Assembly: GCA_036346395.1 (NCBI GenBank)
Contig: JAYEVG010000054.1
Span: 186,001 to 250,000 of the forward strand
Length of the DNA stretch: 64,000 nucleotides
DNA from: Hsuehochloa calcarea
Lineage: Eukaryota; Streptophyta; Magnoliopsida; Poales; Poaceae
Direction: 5' to 3'
A program made the translations under genes and the position numbers. Positions 44,880 to 55,683 of this stretch are shown here, one piece after another (the stretch's first letter is position 1; the number at the start of each line of letters is the position of its first letter). The notes under the pieces were generated by a model. That model made no database searches. It was not told the origin of the DNA and worked only from the letters and a program-made list of their open reading frames with translations.

Positions 44880-47800
44880 TACTGCATCGATTCTGTTTGA
44901 TTACGGAGCTTCGCATTCGTTTGTTTACGGAATTTTGCAACTAAGAACAAATTGGAAGTTATACATCTTAAGCATACTCTGTTAGTCGATCGCTGGAGCG
45001 AGCTAAGTTCTAAAGTTTGGTGTTTAGGAGCTAGGCTACTCATAGGTGGAGTTGAGTTTCTAGCCAACCTAATAGTTCTAGACACTCGGACCATAGATGT
45101 CATCCTTGGTATGGATTGGTTATCCAAACATAAGCGATACTAGATTGTGGCGAAGAGCCGTGACAATTGAGGATACCACGGGAAAGAAAGTAGAATTTCT
45201 AGCCACCTCGATGCGTGATGGACATTTGGTAGTCAGCGATCTTAAGGCAGTTTCTTTGGAAGATGTACCTATAGTCGAGATTACCCGGATGTATTTCGGA
45301 AGAATTACGGGAATGCCGGACCGTGACATTGAATTTGTCATCGATCTAGTGCGAGAACAGCACCAATTTCAAGAGACCCTATCGGATGCGGTCGATGAAC
45401 TTGTGGAAATGAAGAAGCGGATAGAAGAACTCTTGGAAAAGGTTTTGTAAGACCTAGTTAAATCGCCATGGGGAGCACCGTTTTGTTCGTCAAGAAGAAA
45501 GATGGAAGTATGAGAATGTGTATCGATTATCGTTCTCTCAGCGAAGTCACCATCAAGAACAAGTACCCATTGCCCGAGAATAGATGATTTGTTCGATCGG
45601 ATGAAAGGATAGGAGTATTCTCTAAGATCGATCTGCGATCGAGGTTATCATCGATTGAAAATTTGTCCTAAGGATGTACCAAGACCGCTTTCTCAACCCG
45701 GTATGGACATTATGAATTTCTAGTTATGTCTTTTGGATTGACTAATGCCCTGCCTATTTCATGAACATGATGAACAAAGTATTCATGGAATATTTGGATA
45801 AGTTCGTGGTAGTATTCATTGATGATATTTTGGTATACTCAAAGTCGGAAGAAGAACATACTGGGACATTTGAGATTAATCCTCGGTTGTATGCCAAGTT
45901 AAACAAGTGTGATTTTGGAAGAAGAAAGTTGATTTTCGGTCATGTGATGACAGTAGAAGGAGTAGCGATTGACCGGGAAGGTTAAAGGCAGTAATGAATT
46001 GGGAGCGACCCAAGGCGGTTACTCAAATTCGTAGTTTCTTGGGAATGGCGAGGATACTATCGTCGTTTCATTGAAGGGTTCTCAACGATTGCTAAACCTC
46101 TTACGCAATTGTTGAAGAAAGAGAAGAAGTTTATTTGGACTGACTTGTGAAGAAAGTTTTCAAGAATTGAAGAAGCGTCGACTTATTGATGCTAGTTTTG
46201 CGGATATTAGTAAGGATTTTGATATCTCTTGTGATGCTTGGCGTCAAGGATTAGGATGTGTACTTATGTAAGAAGGAAGAGGCGCCGCTATGCGTCAAGG
46301 CAATTAAGGCCTCATGAAGAGAATTATCCTACCCATGATTTGGAACTAGGCTGTAGTAGTGCATGCCTTGAAGATTTGGCGTCATTATCTTATCGGTAAT
46401 CTCTGTGAAGTCTACACGGATCATAAGAGCACGAAGTACATTTTCACTCGATCGATTTGAACATGAGGCAGAGAAGATGGTTGGAATTAATAAAGGATTA
46501 TAATCTTGGAATCCATTACCATCTGGTAAGGCCAATGTAATTGCAGATGCCTTTGAGTCGTAAAGCTCTTGCAATGCTCGGAAGTAAAGAGTTGTGTTGA
46601 GAACTTGGGAGGAATTCCGAAGCTACGACTAGAAGTTGTTAGGAAGGATTTGTGGCCAATTTGGAAATGCAGTCTACTCTGGAGAGGCAGTTCGTGAAGC
46701 TCAACCTAAGGATTACGAGTTTCTTGATCTCAAGAAGAAGATGTCGGAAGGAAAATTTAAAGACTTTACCACGGATGATCGGGATATCTTGTGGATCAAT
46801 GGGCGTATCTCGTACCGGATATTGATGGATTAAGACGGTGATTTCGAAGGAAGCCCATGACTCAAAGTATTCAATTCACCCCGAAGCACTAAGATGTATC
46901 GGGATGTTAAGAATAAGTTTTGGTGGCCAAACTTAAAGCGAGGCGTCGCGAGTTCGTTGCTTTATGCGGCGTGTGTCGAAAGTAAAGGTCGAACATCGAG
47001 GCCGGTGGATTGCTACAACCCGAAGATACCGAATGGAAGTGGGAAGAGATCGGTATGGATTTTATTACGGATTACCCAAGACTCAATCAGGTTATGATTC
47101 GATTTGGGTAATAGTGGATCGCTTGACTAAGGTTGCCCATTTCTTGCCGTCAAAACCACTTACTCGAGACCGCTTGGCGGAATTGTATATGTCAAAAATC
47201 GTCGATGCGCACGGTGTGCCTAAGAAGATAGTGTCGGATCGAGGATCTCAATTCACCTCTCGTTTACGCGAGTCTACATGAAGCCACAGGAACTCATCGA
47301 ATTTCGATCGCTTATCATCCACAGACGGATGGATGGTGAAAGAGTCAACAGATATTAGAAGATATGTTGAGAGCACGTGCCTTAGCTAATGCTACGATTG
47401 GGATAAAAGTTTGCGTATGCGAATTCTCGTACAACAACGATTATCAAGCCGGTTTGCGAGATGTCACCATTTGAAGCTCATGCGGTCGTGCTGCGAACTC
47501 CGTTGAATTGGTCGAGGCATTTGAGCGTGTAGTGTTCGGGCGGATATTATTCGAGAAGCCAGAAGAACAAGTTGCTATGATCGAGAGAGGTTAAAGATAG
47601 CCCGATCCGAGCAAAAGAGTTATCGCGATAATCGTCGTCGTGACCTCGACTTTGAACGAGAGGATTTTGTGTATCTTGAGTTACTCGCTCGAGAGGTGTT
47701 AAGAGATTCCACACCAAAGGAAGCTTGCTCCAAGGTATGTGGGTCCATTCAAGGTTTTGGAGCGCAGTGGAGAAGTTGCGTACGATTGGAGCTACCACGA

Positions 47801-48060
47801 TCGTTAGCGAGTGCATGATGTCTTTCATGTCTCTCGGTGAAGAAGTGTCTTCGTGTGCGGAAGAAGCGGACCCGTTGGAGTCAATTGAGCGAAGGAAGAT
47901 CTCACGTACAAAGAACGACTGTTAGGATTTTGGATGTCGCGAGCGCCGCACTGAAGCAAGGCTGTTCGTTTACGCAAAGTCGATGGAGTAACCACTCGGA
48001 AGGAGAAACAGCGTGGGAGCGTGAAGAAGAGTTGAAATCCGAGTTCCTAGCCTTTTCTCT
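44880..48060 (+). pseudogene. Gypsy pol: protease, RT, RNase H, integrase, chromodomain (frameshifted)
   Basis: Protease: LFDYGASHSFV at 44895, with Tyr where Ser of the D-S-G triad is usual, and VILGMDWLSKH near 45100. RT: DIEFVIDL (45325), ELVEMKKRIEELL, then FVKKKDGSMRMCIDYRSL (~45488) and VVVFIDDILVYS (~45808) with the catalytic Asp pair. RNase H: GRGQ/QGLGCVLM-like pieces near 46240-46400. Integrase: SGYDSIWVIVDRLTKVAHFL (47090) and VPKKIVSDRGSQFTS (47215). Chromodomain: QSRWSNHSEGETAWEREEEL near 47970. Motifs are well conserved but change frame at least ten times. Many breaks sit at CAG or CTG positions of the older copy. Confidence 0.88.
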
Positions 48061-48089
48061 AGCTAGCGGAATCTCGGGGCGAGATTCGT

Positions 48090-48102
48090 TTAAGGGGAGG
48101 TT
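48090..48102 (+). other. Polypurine tract of the nested gypsy
   Basis: TTAAGGGGAGGTT directly precedes the 3' LTR and would prime plus-strand synthesis. The old copy has a degraded version at 6995-7006. Confidence 0.85.
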
Positions 48103-51100
48103 TGTAACATCCCTATTTTCAGAGCTTGAAAATCTTTTAAATATTGGTAGCAAGAAAATTCATCATTTGGATTATTTGAATATTAATTTAAAAAGCTTAA
48201 ATTGGACTTTAAGGACAAATTGATTTAATGTGCTTAATCCCAACATCAACAATTTTCAAAAAAAATTTTATTTAGATTCTATATGCTTGGTTATATTTTA
48301 TAGAATTTTCTGGAATTTTTCCAAAGTCATTTGCTATTTTCTAATTGCTATTTGCATTTTCTGGATTTATTTAAAGAAAAATCAAAGAAAATCCTTGAAC
48401 GATCTTGGGCGAAGCTCAAAGACTATTCCATCGCCTGACCACTCCATGGCCCATTCCCGCCTTGCACCCTTGGATCACCGCCGCGTGTCCTTCACGCGAT
48501 CGCGCACCAGATCGCGCGCCCTCGCTTGCTTCTCACCGCAGGATCTCCATCGCTCGGTTGCCGCTCGCCCGCGCCCGCCTTCTCTCTCATCGTGTGGGCC
48601 CCGAGGTCGTCGTCTCGACACGATCTTCTTCCTCCCGCTTTTCGCTTTGTCGCCATTTTTCGCTGAAGGAGCTCGTCCAAAAGCAAGCACGGCGGCGTGA
48701 TTTCTCGCGCCAACCCCCCAATCAGTAGCCCGGCTATTCCGTATCCATCCCCAACCGAATTAACCTTCAAATCTCGCTCTATCTCCTAAAACCGGAAGAT
48801 CCGAGCGTGGCCGAGACGGACTCAATTGGGGTTTCCATCTCGATCGCTCCCGAGCCCTATAAGTACACCCTAGGGTTCCCCTCGTCCTCCGCATCCCATG
48901 CATGCCGCCGTCGATCTCTCGCTCAGAGCCCCACATTAGCCCAAAATCCGAACTTCCGCCGCTACGGTTTTTCGCCGTTGCACCGCCTTGCCGTCGCCGT
49001 TCGGTATCGATCGCCTCCTTGGGCTCGGTGTCGCTCAGCCGCCTCGGTAGCGCTTTCTCGTCATTGAGTCCCACCGCCGTCGCCGTCCGACAAAAGCCGT
49101 GACCTCGCCTCGCCTCTTCTCCACCGGCCGTCGCCGCCGTCACTTTCGGTTCTTTGGTAAGGTCGGTACTAGGTCGTAATAAGCGCAAGGATGGCTCTGG
49201 TACCTTTGGTCGCCGGTGACTCGCGCCGATCGCCGGTGATACCCTTGGTCCCCATGTGCGGCCGCGTCGGCCATGACTCGTCGGCCGCGTCGACCTCTCG
49301 CGCCTCTCTGCCGCCTACGCAGCGTGGCGCTGCGCGATCGATCGCCTGTGGCGTGCTGCGTGGTCGGCTCACCGCGCCCGGCTTTGCCCGGATCGGTGGA
49401 CCCGGTCCACCGTGAGTAGAGAGGTGGCGATGGGTCCCACTGTCGATCACGGATTTTAATTATTTTCTTTTTCTCGGAGCGCAAGCATTGCGCAATAATT
49501 CGATTTTCCTTTATAAAAATAATTCGGGAAATTCGAGAAAATCCAATTTAGGGTTTTATTGTTTTTCCAATCTTCCAAAGCCCATATCTTTTGCATCCGA
49601 AGTCCAATTGAGCCCATTCAAATTTGTAAATTCATATAAAATTCAGATCTATTTATTTATGAATTTTATTTAATTTTTGGAGTTTGTTTTGCCTCTGTTA
49701 TTTATTTGTTTTGTTTCTTTTGTCTCGTTTGCGAGTAGACGTCGATACTTCGGGGAATTTTGCAGAAGAAGGAGCACCTCAAGACCAAGACCAATATCTA
49801 GATCTATTCCAAGGCAAGTTATACCTTTGATCATATTGAACCCAGTTTTCAAAATACTTTGTTTCAGTGTATTGCATTCTATTTCAAGTATTTATTTAAA
49901 TGCTTTTGGGATAGTTATTAATCCAAATTGTTATGCCACCTTGTCTATTGTATGCCATGATCTTTTGTCACCCTAGGTTGGTTTATTATTAGTTGGTATT
50001 ATCGTAGCACCAACGTGGGTTGGTTAGATACGATTAGACTGCTTAGCCATGCCACGAGTCATCATTTCATGTGAGAGTTGCAATTATAAACTTGACTAAG
50101 TGATTATGGGCGTGTGATGAATCTGTGTGTGCTGTGTGCTATTACTCGTTGATGGCATGTGTTGCACTTAATCAACAGGGTGGGAAAAGATTTAGACTGA
50201 GGCAAGTGGTGGATTCTGTGTGAACGGTGGAGCTTTGTGCTTATTAAACTTTGTGATTTGGGTAAAACTGGAAGTCTTGCCTTAGTCAATTAAGGACTTA
50301 ACTTTGTGCGCCATTGGCTGGGCCTTCATGCGACCACATGCCTAGTATGGGTGGGCGACTTAGTAAGTTATGGAGTCTTGACATTGACAACTCGGGTTGT
50401 ATTTAAGGTGTGTGATGGGTTGGAGGTGTGATATGTCACATCGCGGGACGGTTCATTGCATCCTGTCCAATGGTGTGTGTCGTTCCAAGGGTGTGTGTAC
50501 AAATTGGACTGGCAGACAAAGCACACCAGAGTGTCATTGTTTGAGATGAAGTCTCGAAAGGTTTTGTTGTGATCAACTCGATCCGGTTGGTTTCATCGTG
50601 TGGGTAAAGTGTACAACCTCTGCAGAGTGTTTAAACCAATCTATTCGAATAGCCGCGTCCTCGGTTATGGACATGCTAGAATTTCACACGAGGGTAGATT
50701 TTCATAAAACAAATGGGAAGGGTCACGGTGTGTGAGATAACTTGTTCAATTGTGTGAAAGAACTTGATTAGGTGTGTGTCCTTTGTGAAATCAATTGTTA
50801 ACTTATTATTGTCTATTTGTTTTGAATTACGCTTTCAATCTATTATTTGTATTCAATTGCAAATGTTGCATTTACGCAAAATAACCACGAAGCCATTCCT
50901 TTGGAATAAGCCATCATGTATAAATGCATTCGTGGTATGACTTGCGAGCGGTGTGTACTCACTCTTGCTAAACAAATCAACGAAGTGGAGGAGTCGTCTT
51001 TGCTTTTGAAGAAGAGTTCTCTGAAGGTTGAGCGTTAGGGTCTTGATCGATCGGTTGCACGTGGTAAATTGATGGGAGCCACGGAGTTTATTCGTTTCAT

Positions 51101-51318
51101 TGCAGATTATTTCTTTATTGTCGACCTTGCATGGCTTAATAAATGTAAAACTTCGACCGTAAGGTCCCATGATTATTTGTTACTTAAATGTAATCGTTTA
51201 TTATTATATTCGTTGTATGGATGTGATATTTCATCAATGTTGACCTTGTGTGCACTAGCGTGATCTGGACTAGTGCGAGAATACACGAGGGTCAGATTTG
51301 CATATTTGGGTCCCGACA
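48103..51318 (+). mobile_element. 3' LTR of the nested gypsy
   Basis: A 3216-bp LTR, TGTAACATCCC to TCCCGACA, followed by the ATGTG duplication. It retains ACTG at 50038, 50196 and 50267, where the 5' LTR reads GCG. Confidence 0.94.
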
Positions 51319-51323
51319 ATGTG

Positions 51324-52070
51324 CCACCGGAAAATGATTACTAGACCCTCTACTCGAAAGTAAAGGATGAAATCCTGCATTCTGGATCGTATCCAGGAGA
51401 CATTCTTGATCCTATACACCTGTCGAGGCCATTTAGGTACTTTATGGTGCTCATCGATGCTTCCTCGAAATGGTCGCGACGTATGCTTACTATCTACGAG
51501 AAACCACGCTTTTGCAAAGCCGATCTCGCAGATAATTAAGATTAAGAATAATTTCACGATCATCATGTGAAGTCCATCGGGATGGACAACATTTGGAGAA
51601 TTTACTTCAAAGGCTTTTGATGATTATTGTATGGCAATGGGAATTACCGTTGAGCACTCTGTACCACATGTCCACACCCGAATGGACTAGCGAAGCATTG
51701 ATTAAAAGAATTAAATTCATTGCCCGACCGCTCTTGCGTAATTGTAATTTGCCAACTACATGTTGGGGACACGTGATCCTACACGCGATAACTCTCATCA
51801 ATTTTCGACCATCGACATATAACATCCATTCACCTATGCAATTAGCGCAAGGGTCAACACGAAAATATCCCATCTTGAAGGTTTGGTTGCAAGGTTTATG
51901 TACCTATACCACCACCGCCGCAACGCAATGGGCCCTCTCAGAAAGTCAGGGATATACATTGGTTATGAGACAACATCCATAATCAAGTATCTGGACCCAA
52001 TATGGAGATTTGCATACTGACGCTTGACGAAAGATATTCGATGAGGATAGTTTCCGTCATTAGGGGAGAA
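51324..52070 (+). pseudogene. Copia integrase segment, broken
   Basis: Right after the gypsy the copia frame continues with GKMITRPS-type sequence. It then gives ILDPIHLSRPFRYFMVLIDA across 51405-51465 (the first catalytic Asp lies in VLIDAS), and further scattered integrase pieces to ~51980. Several stops and frame changes are present. Integrase joins the cDNA to host DNA. Confidence 0.75.
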
Positions 52071-52689
52071 ATCAACCCCTTGATGAAAAATGTCGAAGGC
52101 GGCGTGGCAAGCCACGGAATCCATGCACATGACCAGCGCCTTGGTGAAACAAATAGAAGTCGAGAAGATAATTGATTTGCAAGCATTAGCGAATCAAGCT
52201 GCGACCACTTTAGTGATTTGAAAAGTGTAACCAAGTCGCATGTGCTCGCACGCAATGCGCCGGAGAGGGTTGAAATACCAAAGAAAATTGAAGGTATCCC
52301 TAATCCCGCCCGAGGCCTCGGAATAAAGGGCGAGAACTTCGCCCTCGAATCCCAAGTGCAAGGGGACGCTGGCGAAAAGGATAAGAAGGACTTGAAACAA
52401 CCGATCTGAAGTTCCCCATAACGTAAAGGGAGCCAATTGAGACTGCACCGGTATGGAACCTTCAGCAAAAGGCATACCAGATTTGAATATTCCCACGGAG
52501 GGAGATATCAGCATGGATGTGTGCGCACACATCGGAGCTGAAAAACTAAAGGGACTTGCCCCCGCATCTGAAAGCAGCGATAAGCAAGTAGAAACATTAG
52601 AAGTATCGCCCCATGAAGAAATAGCTATAAATTATGTGACCACGGGAGAATCTATGAATAGAACAACAGCCAATATCGACATTTATTTT

Positions 52690-54290
52690 GCAAAGAAAAT
52701 TGCCACAATCATCGATCTTGATCCAGAGCCTGCGTCGCTCGCTGAATGTAAGAAAAGATCAGATTGGAAAGATTGGAAGAAGGCAATAGAAGCAGAACTA
52801 ATATCTCTGAATAAAAGAGAGGTGTTTGGGCTCGTAAGCATACGCCTCCCCATGTGCACCAGAGAGGGCATAAGTGGGTATTTGTTCGAAGAGAAATGAA
52901 AATAATGAAGTTGTAAGACATAAAGCAAGGCTTGTTGCACAAGGTTTCACCCAACGACCAGGAGTCGATTATGATGAAACTTATTCCCCGGTCATGGGCG
53001 GAACTACCTTTAGATATTTAATCTCAATGGCAGTAAACTTGAATTTGGAAATGAAATTGATGGATGTGGTAACTGCATACCTTTATGGGAACTTAGATTC
53101 GGACATTTACATGAAGGTGCGGAAGGTATCCTCGTCCGAACCAAGACAGAGCAAATAGAAATCATGCAGCAGTGCAACTCGAGAAAGTCACTTGTATGGA
53201 TTGAAGCAATCGAGCGAGAATGTGGTATAATCGCAAGTGACTTTCTCTGCAAGAAAGGCTACACGAACAATGAGGATTGTCCTGTGTTTTTATACAATGA
53301 TCTGGGATGGATTCTCAGTATAATCTCGGTATATGTAGATGATCCGAATATCATCGGAACCATGGAAGATATTAAGAAAGCAAGCTCTTACCGGAATCGA
53401 GTTCGAGATGAAAGACTTGGGTAAAACCAAATCACGCTTAGGCTGCAGACTTGAGCATACCCCTGAAGGTATTCTAGTACATCAGTCAACATACACTCAG
53501 AAAGTGTTGGAGAGGTTTGGTTTTGAAAAGGCATATCCTTGAAAGTGCCGATGGTGGGAGATCCTTGCGCAAGACAAGGACCCGTCTGAGACCTAAAGAA
53601 GAGGGGAGGAAGTCACGGGACCGAATTCCCATACACGAGTGCAATAGGAGCACTCATGTATCTAGCAAACCTGCACTAGACCGGATATTGCATTTGCGGT
53701 AAACCTATTAGCAAGGTGCAGTCACGAGAACCTACCAAAAGGCATTGGCGGGGAATCAAAGGCGTCTTCCGATACCTCCAAGGAAGCAAAGATCTTGGTC
53801 TATTCTACGAAAGAACCAAGACCTTACCATGATTAGCTCTGTGAGATCTTTGGGTACTGTCGGACCCGCACAGCTAAATCACAAGCGAGGCTCTGTATTC
53901 TGTGTGGTGGAACCGATTTCATGGAAATCATCTAAGCAAAGTCTTGTATCTACTTGACGAACCACTCGAAATCATAGCACTATACGAAGCCTCACGAGAA
54001 TGTTCTTGGCTTCGACGGATGATTCACCACATCCAGCGATCATGTGGATTGGATCTGCACAAACCCCTACCATTATCTATGAAGATAATGCGACATGTCG
54101 CCCAAGCATGGATGGGTTATGTGAAGAGTCCCTTACAAAGCATATCAATCCCAAGTTCTTCTATGCTCATGAAATGCAAAAGATGGACGAAATTAAGGTC
54201 TTGCATACTAAGTCATGTGAAAATCTTGCGATTTATTCACTAAGTCACTTCAGTCTAGTTTTGAAAGATGCATACGTGGAATTGGAATGA
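52690..54290 (+). pseudogene. Copia reverse transcriptase and RNase H, broken
   Basis: RT_2-type domain: WKKAIEAELISLNK (52775), HKARLVAQGFTQRPGVDYDE (52920), TYSPVMGGTTFRYLISMA (52980), LMDVVTAYLYGNLDSDIYM (53058), then the active site YVDDPNIIGT at 53332. RNase H: RYLQGSKDLGLFYERTK near 53772, then ECSWLRRMIHH (53998) and TIIYEDNATC (54070). The YVDD catalytic pair is intact, but frame changes occur roughly every 100-300 bp. About 280 bp of non-coding sequence follow before the 3' LTR. Confidence 0.88.
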
Positions 54291-54575
54291 TAAGACTTAG
54301 ACAAGTCAGAGTCGGGGAGAATCTTCACGAACTCATTATTAAATCTTGAACACGAAGATCAAGTACCCAAAGAATAAATCCGGAGATTAAATGAAATTGG
54401 GTGGATTGTACTCTTTTCCTTTACGAGTTTTTCTCAAGTTTCTCGGCTAAGGTTTTGATGAGGCAATTCATGTAACACAATGAACGCATGACATGTACTC
54501 TTTCTCCAAATTTTTCCCATCGGGTTTTTGGAGTTTTGACGAGACATGAACATGTTGGATGAGTGTTCAAGGGAG

Positions 54576-54858
54576 TGTTAAGCGGGCCCGGGACTGGAGA
54601 GTCCCGCCCAATCTGAGCCCGGGACTCGGAGAGTCTGGCCCAATTGAACTCCTCATCCCGTAGTCTATAAATAGAGGGTCACCTCCCTCTCCCTGTAACC
54701 CTAATTGATCCGAAGCAATAAAGCAGACCCTGAAGTCCCGCATATCTCTGTGTTCATTCTACTGTTGTGTTCTTGTGTTCTTCATCGTTCTTACGATTCT
54801 GATCATTGTATACGAGGTACCCGTTCGGACTGAACTGGCCAGCGACGGTTACTCAACA
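54576..54858 (+). mobile_element. 3' LTR of the copia element
   Basis: A 283-bp LTR preceded by the purine tract CAAGGGAG (54568-54575). TATA box CTATAAATAGAGG near 54665. It keeps CTG at 54730, 54748 and 54799, where the 5' LTR reads ACG. Confidence 0.93.
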
Positions 54859-54863
54859 TATAT

Positions 54864-55357
54864 GACCGGCTGACCGCTATGCCAAGGCGACAACATTGTT
54901 TCAGGGCCACTTTGTTTGGTGCCGCTCTCACCACTTCCTTTTCGCTACATGACCACCCCGTTGATACCGTCGTTGTTGCTATATCATGCACGGCGTGCCG
55001 ACATGTATCCGCTTCGCGATATCACGCATCGTCGGTGCTTTTATTGATTTATAAACTGTGCGCTCATTAAATGATTATTATTACTACTACTGATATGCCG
55101 TATGTGCAAGGGAACAATTAGTAGTATGGCAACCCCACATCACCGTAATAATGGAACTAATTGGTAGGGACCGGTGTGATCTGATCCTTTGTGAGCAGCT
55201 TCCTTGTCCATGAGGTTGCTCAGCAGTTTTATGCCTTACCCATGCCCTACCTCATGGGCCATGGCATATGTATGTACTTCTTTCTTCTTCTTGAAAGCGC
55301 ACAGATTTTTTAGACAACTTGTGTATTTCTAGTCTTGTCTGTAAAGTTGTCATGTAT
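54864..55357. other. Unassigned host sequence after the copia
   Basis: Continues the sequence interrupted at 35806. Short frames only; no domain, LTR or TIR recognised up to the Stowaway element. Confidence 0.4.
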
Positions 55358-55359
55358 TA

Positions 55360-55616
55360 CTCACCCCTGTCACGTATACATGTTGTTTTGGAATACGTAC
55401 AGTCAACTTTCGAAACTTTAATAATCGATATCTTTTAAATAATTATATTGGATATATGGAAATCATATGTGTAGATTTATCTCAAAAAATATTTTTCACA
55501 AGATTATAGTTTTATTGTGTTTTATAAATATATTAAAATACAAATGAGTGGTCAAAGTGATGTTTTGGGGGAACATGTCAATGTCCAAAACCACATGTTC
55601 CAGTCACCAGAGGGAG
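55360..55616. mobile_element. Stowaway MITE
   Basis: The 257-bp element starts CTCACCCCTGTCACG and ends, in reverse complement, CTCCCTCTGGTGACTGGAAC. It is flanked by TA on both sides (55358-55359 and 55617-55618). The shared CATGTTG/GTTTTGG blocks make imperfect inverted arms. CTCCCTC-type ends with a TA duplication define Tc1/mariner-derived Stowaway MITEs. Confidence 0.82.
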
Positions 55617-55683
55617 TAAGTAACAACTAGCAACATTAGATCTTCAGAAAGCTCAAACTATATCAGTTTTGCGTATACATATG

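Larger units (their letters stand above)
39261..51318 (+). mobile_element. Nested Ty3/gypsy chromovirus (Tekay-like), complete
   Basis: Complete 12,058-bp element with LTRs of 3.2 kb, an initiator-tRNA-Met-type primer site, gag, pol with chromodomain and a polypurine tract. The target duplication ATGTG is perfect (39256-39260 and 51319-51323). It lies within the copia integrase zinc region, so it inserted after the copia. The LTRs share blocks of hundreds of identical bases, indicating recent insertion, yet coding frames are broken by clustered small indels. The old gypsy at 2415-10151 belongs to the same lineage. Confidence 0.95.
35807..54858 (+). mobile_element. Ty1/copia retrotransposon split by a nested gypsy
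   Basis: Two LTRs (35807-36083 and 54576-54858) start TGTTAAGCGGGCC and end ACTCAACA. The 5-bp target duplication TATAT is perfect (35802-35806 and 54859-54863). Coding order is gag, protease, integrase, RT, RNase H, the copia order. A gypsy element inserted between the protease/pre-integrase and integrase segments; without it the copia is ~7.0 kb. Coding frames are broken by many small indels, some possibly sequence errors. Confidence 0.94.
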
